DNA from: Rhizonema sp. PD37
GTDB taxonomy: Bacteria; Cyanobacteriota; Cyanobacteriia; Cyanobacteriales; Nostocaceae
Reading direction: 5' to 3'
DNA length: 51,546 bases
NCBI GenBank assembly: GCA_029379215.1
Contig: JAQYWO010000024.1
Location: forward strand, 1-51,546
The notes beneath the pieces were generated by a model. That model worked only from the letters and a program-made list of their open reading frames with translations, was not told the origin of the DNA and did no database searches. Position numbers and translations under genes: made by a program. Below are positions 10,805 through 19,860 of this stretch, piece after piece. Every line of letters begins with the position of its first letter. Positions within the stretch are counted from its first letter, which is position 1.

Positions 10805-11347
10805 TTAACTCTTGTCAATTTGAAATTTTTGAAGATTTTTGAGGATGAAATGACTGTCCTCTTTTACTAAATCGCCTGTGCAGTGAATTGGTAAACGTTC
10901 CTGATAGGCTTTAATAGCTAAGATATAATCATGGTCAGCTAGTTCGGTTTTAATTTCTTGCAATTTTTGAAAAATTGCACAGAGTAAAGTAATTTCTCCA
11001 CTCAATTTATCAATTGATGGAGTAGAAATTTGCCTGACTACACCTTGCACGGTGAAGTTGGGATAATTGGTAATAAATTCGCTTAATATATCAACTTGTG
11101 AACGATTTTCTACTATCTCTAATGTTTTTAATATATCGCTGATTCTTTCGGCATAATCTCCTAAATTATGTTGGAGAGGGAGTAATATTTCATATTCAGG
11201 AGCAGCATCTTTTTGCAGTCGCCAAATTGCCCCGGCATCATTATATATACGCCCGGTTTCATGCCAACCTGTTGCTTGCAAATGTGCCTGTAGCACATCA
11301 GGGTTAACAGTTTTGAGTATTTGGCTATCTTTAATGGTAACTTTCAT
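10805..11347 (-). CDS. Hypothetical protein, partner of the DUF4365 gene
   Basis: 180 aa, unrecognised, acidic and mostly helical. It includes 'HLQATGWHETGRIYNDAGAI' near the N-terminus and 'EYEILLPLQHNLGDYAERIS' at about 50-70. Its ATG overlaps the TGA of the upstream DUF4365 frame (ATGA at 11344-11347), so the two genes were translationally coupled and probably act together. Pairing with a nuclease-like protein suggests an immunity/antitoxin or accessory subunit, which is inference. It is intact although its partner is broken. Confidence 0.6.
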   Translation of the reverse strand: MKVTIKDSQILKTVNPDVLQAHLQATGWHETGRIYNDAGAIWRLQKDAAPEYEILLPLQHNLGDYAERISDILKTLEIVENRSQVDILSEFITNYPNFTVQGVVRQISTPSIDKLSGEITLLCAIFQKLQEIKTELADHDYILAIKAYQERLPIHCTGDLVKEDSHFILKNLQKFQIDKS

Positions 11348-11839
11348 GGCAAATTTCCAAAACTAATGCGTTGAATCATGGCTTGGAGTAATACGGGCGT
11401 AAATTGATTACTACGGGATATTTCAATAGTAACATTAGTTGTATTGTCGGTATCTGGCATTCCGCGCAAGGATACCCAGTAAGCACAATATCTCAGGCAC
11501 AGTTCGCATAGCTGTTTGTTTCAGCCAATCTGTTATTCTTTCTGGAACTAAAACAACTACTAAAATTCGAGGGAAAAGAGCATTGATTTTTAAATCATTA
11601 TAATTTTTGATATTGAGGGGATATTTAATATAGTTTTCATTAAGAATATTTCTGGTTGTACATTTTAGCTATATTTCTAACCTAGGCGAAAGGATTTTAC
11701 CTGTACCACCTCTGCTGACTATCCCTAAATCTACACTGTCGTTATCGACTTCCGGTCTATATAAAGAATACCCGGCAACGGCGGCAATGGTTCTAATATA
11801 AGTGATGCTAAATTGTTCTTTTTGTTGGTTGATGTCCAT
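11344..11839 (-). pseudogene. DUF4365 nuclease-like protein, broken by a stop and a frameshift
   Basis: Starts at ATG 11839 ('MDINQQKEQFSITYIRTIAA', then 'AGYSLYRPEVDNDSVDLGIV'), a clear DUF4365 N-terminus. The frame meets TAG at 11669-11671, exactly where the family has the Gln of an 'EIQLK' motif (CAG to TAG by one transition). Reading on gives 'YIKYPLNIKNYNDLKINALF' and 'PRILVVVLVPERITDWLKQ'. Near 11500-11512 the frame shifts; the next frame continues 'RYCAYWVSLRGMPDTDN' to 'SNQFTPVLLQAMIQRISFG' and ends in TGA overlapping the next gene. DUF4365 is regarded as PD-(D/E)xK-nuclease-like, so both lesions should inactivate it. It follows the HsdR-N-like gene by 55 bp. Confidence 0.8.
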
Positions 11840-11894
11840 TAAATTTTGGTCATTTTGGTCGTAGACAGTGTAGAGGCATCGCTCTTGAAAACGT

Positions 11895-12530
11895 TTAAGA
11901 GGTAACTGCCTGACCAAATCTCTTGAGAATTTGTAAAACGCTGTACAGTTCCCCGGCACTCGTAAACGGGGCGAACACTCGTGATAGGTCATACTGTGGT
12001 GTATCTGTCTGTACCAATTTGATAAACAAAATATCATCCCCATTCGTCACCATACCAAATACGGGCAGATTGGGGTTGGGGTTCGCCATCAGATACGCCA
12101 ATGCCTGCGGTAGTGCCGACCACACTGATAGGGTAGTTTTTTTCGATTCTAGCACCATCACCCACAACCGCTCTTGCAAGATGAGAACATCAATTCGTCC
12201 GCGCAGAATTTCCTCACCGTCATCGAGTACCAGCGCCACTGCGGCTTCAGCCTTAATCTTAAAAGGAGGATCGTAGAATCCTGCCAGCGCTAATAGTGGT
12301 GACACCAGCAACAGCATGACCGTTCCTTCCAGTAGATCACCCCCGGCACGATGATAAAGATACCTACGCCGCACGACATCTAAGGAGATTTTTTCATCTG
12401 AGGTAATTTCCGGTAATCCAGTAGACCATTCTTGGAAAAATTGTCCAGACTCCACACGGACGAGACCAAACCGAGTTTCTGCGTCCATCAAGCTGGTAAT
12501 TGCTTCTGTAATCGCTGCTGCCTGCGTCAT
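11895..12530 (-). CDS. Type I restriction HsdR N-terminal-like nuclease domain protein
   Basis: 211 aa. A compact domain with the PD-(D/E)xK arrangement: Asp in 'GRIDVLILQ', then 'WVMVLESKKT' giving E-x-K, followed by the helix 'WSALPQALAYLMANPN'. It ends in a beta-rich 'VFGMVTNGDDILFIKL', typical of HsdR-N-like stand-alone proteins annotated in cyanobacteria as restriction endonuclease subunit R. There is no helicase domain and no hsdM or hsdS nearby, so this is an orphan nuclease-fold protein, not a full type I system. It is first in a three-gene minus-strand run with the DUF4365 pseudogene and its partner. Confidence 0.72.
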   Translation of the reverse strand: MTQAAAITEAITSLMDAETRFGLVRVESGQFFQEWSTGLPEITSDEKISLDVVRRRYLYHRAGGDLLEGTVMLLLVSPLLALAGFYDPPFKIKAEAAVALVLDDGEEILRGRIDVLILQERLWVMVLESKKTTLSVWSALPQALAYLMANPNPNLPVFGMVTNGDDILFIKLVQTDTPQYDLSRVFAPFTSAGELYSVLQILKRFGQAVTS

Positions 12531-12605
12531 GCTGATTTACCGCTGATTAAAATCTATGCATATCTAGGGAGTACCTGAGAATGCGGTGACTCCTAGAAAG
12601 CTAGC

Positions 12606-12700
12606 ACAAAAACCCCGAAACTGAGTTCTTTAGGATCAATGCTTGCTACTAGCTGCATGATTATCTCAACAATGATCCCATTATGCCAGACGATAACTCT
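12606..12700 (+). repeat. Decayed copy of the 3' end of the caspase-WD40 gene
   Basis: This stretch matches 10341-10445, the last codons of the WD40 gene, with scattered mismatches. Shared blocks include ACCCCGAAACTGA, CTGCATGATTATCTCAACAA and GCCAGACGATAA. It is no longer an open coding region. It marks either a second caspase-WD40 gene since deleted or a duplication that now flanks the 2.1-kb nuclease island. Confidence 0.85.
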
Positions 12701-12785
12701 GTCAATAAAACAATCAGCAGTCAGCAGTAAAAATCAAGCTTATGTGAACTTGTCAACAAGTCAGATATGTGCTAGATTTGACATC

Positions 12786-13028
12786 CTAACAACGCCTCGG
12801 TAAGGGACAAGGCTTTGGCGAAGGAGAAGGACTGGAGGTTGGTTTTTTACTACAGGCATTAGGGTGGGGACAAGTTGGCTTCGGAGTTGGAGTTGGCACA
12901 GACACCACTGGTTGTGGTGGAGGATCTGAATCAGCTTGAGAAACTTTTAAGGTACCCGCTAAGCTGGGAACTGCACCATATATTACTGTTGATATTGCGA
13001 TCGTTACACTCAAAATTTGTTTTTTCAC
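12786..13028 (-). CDS. Small secreted Pro/Cys-rich protein
   Basis: 80 aa. The start 'MKKQILSVTIAISTVIYGAV' followed by 'PSLAGT' is a good Sec signal peptide with likely cleavage after SLA. The mature part is short, Pro/Ser-rich ('PVVSVPTPTPKPTCPHPN') with four Cys, ending 'PCPLPRRC'. An upstream GAGG sits 5 nt before the ATG. Function unknown; the Cys could form two disulfides or bind metal in the periplasm. It is isolated, with about 640 bp of non-coding DNA upstream. Confidence 0.62.
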   Translation of the reverse strand: MKKQILSVTIAISTVIYGAVPSLAGTLKVSQADSDPPPQPVVSVPTPTPKPTCPHPNACSKKPTSSPSPSPKPCPLPRRC

Positions 13029-13669
13029 ATCAACCTCTTCGTTACAGACTAATAGCTGAGTTTTTGGGAAATAGCATCTTTTTATACAGATAAATTACAG
13101 CCCTACAGATATCAATGGATTCTCAATTTTCTTACATATTTAAAAATTGCTGAGAATTTGTACCCTTTCATAGAATAAATACGTCTAGAGCAGGACTTTT
13201 ATGCAGTTGACTTAGTTTGATTTTCTAACTTTATTTTGCAAACGTTGCTTTATATTAAACGCTTAGTTAGTAAAAATTATTTCCTATATTCTATCAATTT
13301 TAAGTGTACCTAACAATATAGCCTAGCATCTCTCCCAATTTGAGAGGCTGTTCAACTCATCCTTCGTACCCTTAACTATCACACATCTGCCAATAGTAAG
13401 TTTAAACTCAAGAAATATGCTGTCTACAGTCTACAGTCTAAAGTGGACTCAGAAAAAATTAAGAAAATTACTCCCACAACATCTCTATCAACTCTCAAGA
13501 ATTGAGTACGCTTCAAGAGATCACTTCCCGTAGGTATGTGGTATTGAACGGCAGATGGCGTGTCCGCTCTCAAATATAAAGCGGGTAAGTCTCCTTGAAA
13601 ATTTTTATGTATACTGAGTGTATCAAACTGCCCACATAATAAGTAAAAACTCTTAATAGGCAAAATCAC
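13029..13669. other. Intergenic region, no gene seen
   Basis: AT-rich DNA between divergent genes. It contains a small hairpin (CTCTC CCAATTT GAGAG near 13330), a short tandem run of GTCTACA-like units near 13420-13440, and a palindrome CTCAAGAATTGAG near 13495. Nothing codes convincingly on either strand. Confidence 0.4.
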
Positions 13670-15838
13670 ATGGATTTGTCAGTTGTAGGCGCTACCAACG
13701 CTCCACTATCTAATACTGCTGTATTCGGGGACAATGTGCATGATGTGCTTAGTACTGGAACCATTAACTTACAGCCTAGTGCTATCATTGTGGTGAACAG
13801 TATTGCGGATCAAGTAGATAATAACGATGGTGTCACTACTCTGCGCGAAGCTATTAATCAGGCTAATGCAGACTCGGGTGAAGACTTGATTGTATTTGAT
13901 CGCTCTTTATTTTCTACGAAGCAGACTATTATATTAGGCTTGGGAGAACTGGATATTACCCACAGCTTGGACATTATTGCTCCACGAGACGACATAACTG
14001 GTAGTGATCTGGTGAGCGTTTCCGGTAACAATGCCTCACGGGTGTTTGAGATTAACACAGGCGCAACGGTTGATTTCTCTGGATTGATCATTACTGGTGG
14101 TAGAGTCACAGGAGACAATGGTGGTGGAATTAGTAACTCTGGAACTCTCAACCTAGACAGCACCAATGTTCTCAATAATAATACCATTCGTAACATTTCT
14201 GGCTCAAGCTTCCCTAATGCGGTGAATGGTGATGGCGGTGGCATTTATAATACTGGTACTCTCAATTTGAGTAACAGTACTGTCAGTAGTAACACAGCTA
14301 ATGATGGCAACAACTATCTTGCCACTGGTGGTGGTATTTACAACACAGGCAGTGTTGTTATCAACAACAGCACCGTCAGTGGTAATAGCGCGATCGCAAG
14401 TGATTACGGTAGTACCATAGCTGGTGGTATTTATAATAGTGGTAGTCTTGTCATCAGCAATAGTACTCTGAGCAATTCAGCAAGGGGAGGCGGTATATCT
14501 AACACTGGCGGTTGTATTTATAATATTGGCACAGTGTTCGTGACTAACAGTAATCTGGGCGGTTCAACTAGTGGTGGTGTTTATGCCTCTTACACTGGCG
14601 GTAGTATCTATAATAGTGGCACACTCAACCTAAGCAACTCTATCATCACCGGTTCAGCAAGCTATAACTATTATGGTTTTAGTGCAGGTGGGGGTATTTA
14701 TAATGTAGGTACTGCTGCTATTACAAACAGCACCATAAGCAATTGTACTGGTGGTGGCATCTACAACACCAAAAATCTCACCGTGAGTGATACTATTATC
14801 ACTAAAAACTCCATAAGTTCTGATGGCGGTGGCGGTATCCATAATTCTGGTGACGCTACAATCAGCAATAGTACCATCAATAATAACAGTACAACAATTA
14901 ATGGTCACTACTCCTTCAGTGGTAATGGTGGCGGCATCTATAACAGTCGCACTATTACGATAAGCAACACTACCATTAGCGCTAACACTGCTAGTTACGG
15001 TAACGGTATTGACGCTGGCGGCATCGGTAACGGCGGCGGTATTTATAATATCGGTACTAGTACAATAACCGATAGCACCATCAGCGCTAACACTGCAGGA
15101 GGCATAACTGGCGGCGGCGGTATCTATAACTCTGGTACAACTTCAGTCATCAACAGCACCATCAGCGGTAACACTGCTGATGGTACAACTGGCGGCGGCG
15201 GTATCTATAACTCTGGTACAACTTCGGTCATCAATAGTACCATTAGCAGTAACAAGGCATCAAGCTACGGCAGCATGACCTATATCGGTAGCGGTATCTA
15301 TAAAGGTGGCGGTATCTACAACGGTGGCGGTGTATATAGCGGTGGCGGTATCTATAACGCTTACTCTGCCACTTTAACACTGTTGTTCAGTACCGTGACC
15401 CAAAATATAGCCGACAATGGTGGAGGCGTATACCAAAACGATGTTCCCACAACTTCAACATCTATTCGTGGCTCATTCAATGTCCGCAACACAATTATTG
15501 CCTCTAACCTCAACAGCGGGAATGGTTTCAACCCCGATGTATCTGGCACATTTATAAGCAATGGCTACAACCTGATTGGTGACAGTACAGGCAGCACAGG
15601 ATTTGATGAAAGGATTGGTGATATTGTTGGGACTAGCAACTCGGTGATTGACCCTCGCCTAGATATTCTAGCCTTTAATGGTGGCCCGACTCAAACGATC
15701 ACACTCCTAAAAGACAGTCCAGCAATTGGTGCAGCTGACCCAATTATACTAGATAGCGACCCTACAACCGACCAACGTGGTTTACCTCGTCGTGCTGCTG
15801 ATGGTAGCGCTGATATTGGGGCGTTTCAATTCTCTTAA
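13670..15838 (+). CDS. Beta-helix surface protein with CSLREA-like start and choice-of-anchor Q C-terminus
   Basis: 722 aa. Near residue 57 it has 'TLREAINQAN', the CSLREA-type signature found at the start of many cell-surface beta-helix proteins. The body is a long run of parallel beta-helix turns of the form GGGIYNSGT..I.NSTIS.NTA (residues about 130-590). The end has 'NGGPTQTITLLKDSPAIGAA' and 'DQRGLPRRAADGSADIGAFQ', the choice-of-anchor Q domain. No Sec signal peptide is visible at this start, so export is unexplained or the start is wrong. Gly/Asn/Ser/Thr dominate. Role is likely surface or adhesion; no enzyme motif was seen. Confidence 0.82.
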   Translation: MDLSVVGATNAPLSNTAVFGDNVHDVLSTGTINLQPSAIIVVNSIADQVDNNDGVTTLREAINQANADSGEDLIVFDRSLFSTKQTIILGLGELDITHSLDIIAPRDDITGSDLVSVSGNNASRVFEINTGATVDFSGLIITGGRVTGDNGGGISNSGTLNLDSTNVLNNNTIRNISGSSFPNAVNGDGGGIYNTGTLNLSNSTVSSNTANDGNNYLATGGGIYNTGSVVINNSTVSGNSAIASDYGSTIAGGIYNSGSLVISNSTLSNSARGGGISNTGGCIYNIGTVFVTNSNLGGSTSGGVYASYTGGSIYNSGTLNLSNSIITGSASYNYYGFSAGGGIYNVGTAAITNSTISNCTGGGIYNTKNLTVSDTIITKNSISSDGGGGIHNSGDATISNSTINNNSTTINGHYSFSGNGGGIYNSRTITISNTTISANTASYGNGIDAGGIGNGGGIYNIGTSTITDSTISANTAGGITGGGGIYNSGTTSVINSTISGNTADGTTGGGGIYNSGTTSVINSTISSNKASSYGSMTYIGSGIYKGGGIYNGGGVYSGGGIYNAYSATLTLLFSTVTQNIADNGGGVYQNDVPTTSTSIRGSFNVRNTIIASNLNSGNGFNPDVSGTFISNGYNLIGDSTGSTGFDERIGDIVGTSNSVIDPRLDILAFNGGPTQTITLLKDSPAIGAADPIILDSDPTTDQRGLPRRAADGSADIGAFQFS
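15107..15268 (+). repeat. Two near-identical 81-bp tandem units inside the beta-helix gene
   Basis: Units starting at 15107 and 15188 share an almost unbroken run of over 40 bp that includes GGCGGCGGCGGTATCTATAA and CTCTGGTACAACTTC. The period is 81 bp, or 27 codons, so repeat-number change keeps the frame. This points to recent slippage or unequal recombination. Confidence 0.8.
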
Positions 15839-15930
15839 AGTTGGTAGATAACAGAACTGGCTGAGCCTATGATCGTGCATTCAAACAAAGGAGGTTAAAG
15901 CACTTCGTCGTGAGAGCGACTGCTGTTGTC

Positions 15931-17007
15931 TCAAAGATAGCGTGATAAAATTTCAACGGTAGCAAGTCCAGTTCTTTCCCAACTGAATTGATTTGCCCTG
16001 GTGAGTCCTTGAGTAGAAAGGCGATCGCGTAGCTTGCAATCACTTATTATTAGTTGCATTGCCTCAGTAATTTCCTCAGGATGATAGGGATTGATGAGAA
16101 TAGCTGCATCGCCAGTCACTTCTGGTAAAGAGGAGAGGTTAGAGGTAATAACGGGAGTGCCACAAGCCATTGCTTCTAAAACTGGAAAACCAAAGCCTTC
16201 CCAAAGACTGGGAAAGACGAGGGCGATCGCACCATTGATGATTGAAGGTAATTTGCTGTAGGGAACGTAATTGAGGAATTTGACGCGATCCGTTATACCC
16301 AATTCTTCAACTTGTGCTTGCAAAACAGGAGTATAGCGTTTATCTTGTGGTCCTGCCAACCAGAGTTCACAGTCGTCATTGTCAGGTAATGCAGAGAAGG
16401 CAGCAATCAATCTGTGCAGATTCTTATGAGGATCGTGTCGCCCAATGTATAGGTAATAATAAGGACGCACTGCATCTTCTCCGAGAACCCGAAAATGGTT
16501 AGCGTCATGTGCTAGAGGTATAGGAGTGATTTTGCTGGCTGGAACGTGGCAAAAGTTAATGATATCATCAGCGGTCGCCTGAGAGTTACAGATCACGTGT
16601 TGTGCTTGAGCAACGACTTGGGGAATGTAGTAGCGATGGTAAGGTATCAGAGGTGAAAAACGTTTGGGAAAGCGTAATGGAATAAAGTCGTGCACCATTA
16701 CAACAGAACGACAGTTGGAAAATAAAGGTGCTTCTGGCTGAGGGGAAAATAAAAGATGGGAATCAAGTTCTTTATATATATGTGGAAGTTGGAATTGTGT
16801 CCATAAAAAACGGTTAAAGTGTCCTTTTGTACCTTGAGCAGGAGTTAAATTATCCGGGACAGCATAGCATTTAAATTCTTTAAAATCTTGAGCAGTTAAT
16901 AAGGTAGGATTGAGAGATTTTAAGTAGGGAACAATATTTCTAGCATAGATACTTATACCTGTAGGTTGAGCCAGTAAAATAGATAAATTAATTAATAATC
17001 CGCTCAT
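15931..17007 (-). CDS. Glycosyltransferase family 4 (GT-B fold)
   Basis: 358 aa. The N-terminal acceptor half begins '[20 protein letters not shown]'. The C-terminal donor half has '[20 protein letters not shown]' and the E-x7-E signature in '[20 protein letters not shown]' (residues about 265-290), which identifies a retaining GT4 enzyme. It transfers a sugar from a nucleotide donor during polysaccharide synthesis, probably at the cytoplasmic membrane face. It is on the same strand as GT2, rfbA and rfbD, so mannose or rhamnose transfer is plausible but unproven. Confidence 0.88.
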   Translation of the reverse strand: MSGLLINLSILLAQPTGISIYARNIVPYLKSLNPTLLTAQDFKEFKCYAVPDNLTPAQGTKGHFNRFLWTQFQLPHIYKELDSHLLFSPQPEAPLFSNCRSVVMVHDFIPLRFPKRFSPLIPYHRYYIPQVVAQAQHVICNSQATADDIINFCHVPASKITPIPLAHDANHFRVLGEDAVRPYYYLYIGRHDPHKNLHRLIAAFSALPDNDDCELWLAGPQDKRYTPVLQAQVEELGITDRVKFLNYVPYSKLPSIINGAIALVFPSLWEGFGFPVLEAMACGTPVITSNLSSLPEVTGDAAILINPYHPEEITEAMQLIISDCKLRDRLSTQGLTRANQFSWERTGLATVEILSRYL

Positions 17008-17411
17008 TTATAATAATCCTAAATAAAAATACAAATACAGGGGTTGCAGTCCGCTCTCTGTGGCACCTATCATCTATGTAAGGATTCAAATTATCGAAAA
17101 AAGAATTAGCGAAAGCTAGGCAACAGTATGATCAACATACACTAGGCTGGCAGTATTTGCCCAACCTAGATAGCGATCGCGAACTACCACAAGTGTATAA
17201 TTTTAAACTATTTTACCGGGTGCGAAGGTTACAGTTATTGAGGCAATTAGCTTCAAACAAGTTTTAGCAGTTCAAATTTACCCCGAATACGGCGTGGAAA
17301 GAATATCAGATGTAGATTTTTTGTTCTCCCCTATTGCTGAGAAGTCAATATAAAGCACATGATTGTCAATCAGTTAAAATACTGAGCCGCCAAGCACTTG
17401 TTACAAGAAAG
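17008..17411. other. Gap with degenerate coding traces
   Basis: On the plus strand, 17096-17264 reads 'KKELAKARQQYDQHTLGW', 'QYLPNLDSDRELPQVYNFKL' and 'FYRVRRLQLLRQLASNKF' before a stop. A shifted frame then continues 'VLAVQIYPEYGVERISDVDF' and 'LFSPIAEKSI' to a TAA at 17352. There is no start codon, so this looks like a frameshifted remnant of an unidentified gene. Nothing else is seen. Confidence 0.4.
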
Positions 17412-17594
17412 CTATTCATCTTCTTCTGTGCTCGGTCTTTCGCTGCCGCTTTGGTGAGCATCCCAATCCAAAATAATCCGCTCTAACATTTCAGTCGGTG
17501 TACAGTTATTTGCTACAGCGTATTGCTCTATCAGCTCTCTTACTTTAGGGCTAATGTGATCTATATCTAGTGAGTTATTTCTTGACATTTCCAT
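17412..17594 (-). CDS. Small ribbon-helix-helix-like protein
   Basis: 60 aa ('MEMSRNNSLDIDHISPKVRE' start). The core 'VRELIEQYAVANNCTPTEML' followed by 'ERIILDWD' has the length and spacing of a short helix-helix DNA-binding or antitoxin-type protein; the tail is acidic. ATG codons at 17594 and 17588 are both possible. No toxin-like gene adjoins it. Family assignment tentative. Confidence 0.5.
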   Translation of the reverse strand: MEMSRNNSLDIDHISPKVRELIEQYAVANNCTPTEMLERIILDWDAHQSGSERPSTEEDE

Positions 17595-17670
17595 TAACTA
17601 GCAATAGATGTTAAGTATACTTAATTAGCTTATTATATCAGACTAATTCATAGCGGTCATCCTATTGATA

Positions 17671-17691
17671 AAGCGCTGAAGCGCTTACTAC
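17671..17691. repeat. Short perfect palindrome
   Basis: AAGCGCT - GA - AGCGCTT, followed by ACTAC. The string AGCGCTTACTAC recurs at 51425-51436 inside the terminal inverted-repeat element, so this may be a shortened member of the same interspersed family. Confidence 0.5.
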
Positions 17692-17765
17692 GAATAATAT
17701 TAAGTGAGTATAAATTATGTCGAAATGTTAAAAAATCATAAATATTTATGATTATTTTTGAGACA

Positions 17766-18620
17766 CTAGAAAGTTTTAAGATGCTTGTGCCTTAAATAAA
17801 TTAATACACCTCGAAATTTACCGAATGCGACTTGAGGTTTAATAGCTATTAAAATAAATGCGTAACAAAGGAGTCGAGTTAATCTCAAAAAGACAATTTT
17901 TTTGTTTGTATATCTATCTAGAGTTATAAAATAACTATATGTACTGTGCTTAATTTTTTGGAAAGTATATCTATTAGTAATTGAAGAGGGCTGATGGAAG
18001 ACGCCAAACTGCTTAGTAATTGCAATTATATGCCCTTTATTAGCATATGTTCTACAAAAGTCAAAATCTTCATAGTAAAGAAAGTAAGCAGGATCGAACT
18101 GGGGACAATCAGGAAATTTCTTTAAGTTCACAATTAAACTACAACCTGAAACCCAATCACAAGTTACATAATCTGCATGTGTATTTGTTAATAAGTCCTG
18201 AGGGAGAATTGTGCCAGTTGCTGGAATAAAGCAACCACCAGCAAACCAAATTGCACCTGAAGGAGTATGAACAATTGTACCGAGAATCGAAACTTCTGGA
18301 TGTAAGTTGAAAAATGGGTTAACTTGAGCGAGAGTGTTTTCTGAAATGTAGGCGTCTGGATTAATGATCCAGGCGATCGCCTGAGGTTCTTCAGCATAAA
18401 TAAACTGAAGCCCAAGGTTGCAAGCACTTCCAAAGCCGAGATTGTGAGTAGCGTCTAAAATGATTACAGATTCTGTCTTGAGAGCATGAATAGAATCATC
18501 ATCAGGAGAGTTATTTATGATGAGTGTTTTGGATTCAACACCTCGGCTATCTCTCAGTGAACTAATTAGCTTAGCAACGAGATTGGTAGAATAATAATTA
18601 ACTGTTAAAAAATAAATCAC
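17766..18620 (-). CDS. Glycosyltransferase family 2 (rhamnosyltransferase-like)
   Basis: About 284 aa from GTG 18620 (a TTG at 18641 is the upstream alternative). The start 'VIYFLTVNYYSTNLVAKLI' fits the GT2 family better than the longer form. GT-A features: 'LIINNSPDDDS' near 40, 'NLGFGSACNLGLQF' near 70, 'WIINPDAYI' (the DxD-like donor site) near 92, and 'YYEDFDFCRTYANKGH' (ED acceptor-base motif) near 190. This pattern matches WbbL-type rhamnosyltransferases. It sits downstream of rfbD-rfbA on the same strand, which supports dTDP-rhamnose as donor (inference). Confidence 0.85.
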   Translation of the reverse strand: MIYFLTVNYYSTNLVAKLISSLRDSRGVESKTLIINNSPDDDSIHALKTESVIILDATHNLGFGSACNLGLQFIYAEEPQAIAWIINPDAYISENTLAQVNPFFNLHPEVSILGTIVHTPSGAIWFAGGCFIPATGTILPQDLLTNTHADYVTCDWVSGCSLIVNLKKFPDCPQFDPAYFLYYEDFDFCRTYANKGHIIAITKQFGVFHQPSSITNRYTFQKIKHSTYSYFITLDRYTNKKIVFLRLTRLLCYAFILIAIKPQVAFGKFRGVLIYLRHKHLKTF

Positions 18621-18759
18621 CGTCGCTGCGCTCCAAGTCAAAAATCAAAAGACTCTCAATCTAACAAATTGTTTCAAGATGCAAAGCGTCGAAAATAAAA
18701 CGCCTTAATCGCATCCCTTGAATTTGTTTATGTGAGTCATATGAATGCCTTTTTACTTT

Positions 18760-19836
18760 TTAAGTTAGTTCGATTTGACAGTCATCACCGATCAGAAATC
18801 GCAAAGCTTTGGGGCGACGAGGTGCAACAATCAACTGCGCCCTTTGCCCGATCACGCTATCAATAATGCGCTGATGAATTCCGATGATTTTAGCGCCTTC
18901 TAGAAGAACACTGTGTTCTAAATCGGTATCAATGACCGTAGCATTATCGGCAATACTGCTGTAAGGACCAATGAAACAGTGTTCTAAATGACAATTATTT
19001 CCAATAATGACTGGTCCGCGAATTGTGCAGTTAATAACTTGAGACTGAGAACCAATTTTCACTCGCCCAATAATGTGACTTTGGGCATCGACTTCCCCTA
19101 AAATGGAAGTTTTCAAGTAGGTATCGAGAATCAAACGGTTAGCTTCTAACAAGTCATCTTTTTTGCCAGTGTCTAACCACCAACCTTCAAGCTGACAAGC
19201 AACAACTTGCTTTTGATTGTCAATTAGGTTTTGAATGGCGTCAGTAATTTCTAATTCGCCTCTTGCACTCGGTTTAATGCAGGTGATCGCATCATGGATG
19301 ACATGAGAAAAGAAATAAACCCCTACGAGGGCAAGATTCGATGGCGGGACTTGTGGTTTTTCAATCAGCTCTAACACTCGCCCTGTTTCATCTACCTTAG
19401 CCACACCGAAGGCGCTAGGATTGGGAACGGGACGCAGAAGAATTAAGGCATCTTGCTGTTGATTAGTAAATTTTTTTAAAAAGTAACTCAAGTCGCCTTG
19501 CTGAATCAGGTTATCACCCAAGTACATGAGAAAGGGCGAATTTTCCAAAAACGGAAGGGCAACTTGGACTGCATGGGCAAGTCCTGCAGGCTTTTCTTGT
19601 AAAATATATGTAATTTTTGCCCCGAATTGTTCTCCACTACCTGTTTTTGCCTGCACTTCTTTCCCGGTTTCCGGACTGATGATGATGCCAATATCCGTAA
19701 TTCCAGAAGCAACTATCTCTTCAATCCCATACCATAAAATTGGTTTGTTGGCAACAGGGACAAGTTGCTTTGCCCCTGTATAAGTCAGTGGTCGCAGACG
19801 TGTGCCCTTACCGCCAGAAAGAATCAGTGCTTTCAT
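18760..19836 (-). CDS. rfbA: Glucose-1-phosphate thymidylyltransferase, long form
   Basis: 358 aa. The start 'MKALILSGGKGTRLRPLTYT' has the nucleotidyltransferase G-x-G-T-R-L signature, then 'KQLVPVANKPILWYGIEEI'. The substrate region has 'YILQEKPAGLAHAV' and 'PFLMYLGDNLI' (the metal-binding Asp). From about residue 245 a left-handed beta-helix follows (hexapeptide repeats such as 'IGRVKIGSQSQVINCTIRGP'), the long form without which RmlA is about 290 aa. It makes dTDP-glucose from glucose-1-phosphate and dTTP, the first step to dTDP-rhamnose. AAGGAG lies 7 nt before the ATG. It follows rfbD by 24 bp, so one operon. Confidence 0.92.
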   Translation of the reverse strand: MKALILSGGKGTRLRPLTYTGAKQLVPVANKPILWYGIEEIVASGITDIGIIISPETGKEVQAKTGSGEQFGAKITYILQEKPAGLAHAVQVALPFLENSPFLMYLGDNLIQQGDLSYFLKKFTNQQQDALILLRPVPNPSAFGVAKVDETGRVLELIEKPQVPPSNLALVGVYFFSHVIHDAITCIKPSARGELEITDAIQNLIDNQKQVVACQLEGWWLDTGKKDDLLEANRLILDTYLKTSILGEVDAQSHIIGRVKIGSQSQVINCTIRGPVIIGNNCHLEHCFIGPYSSIADNATVIDTDLEHSVLLEGAKIIGIHQRIIDSVIGQRAQLIVAPRRPKALRFLIGDDCQIELT

Positions 19837-19860
19837 TCAATGCTCCTTGACTACTCACAA

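Noticed and set aside
13424..13669. 81-aa minus-strand frame upstream of the beta-helix gene
   Set aside because: No ribosome site and no homologous-looking motif; lies in the likely promoter region.
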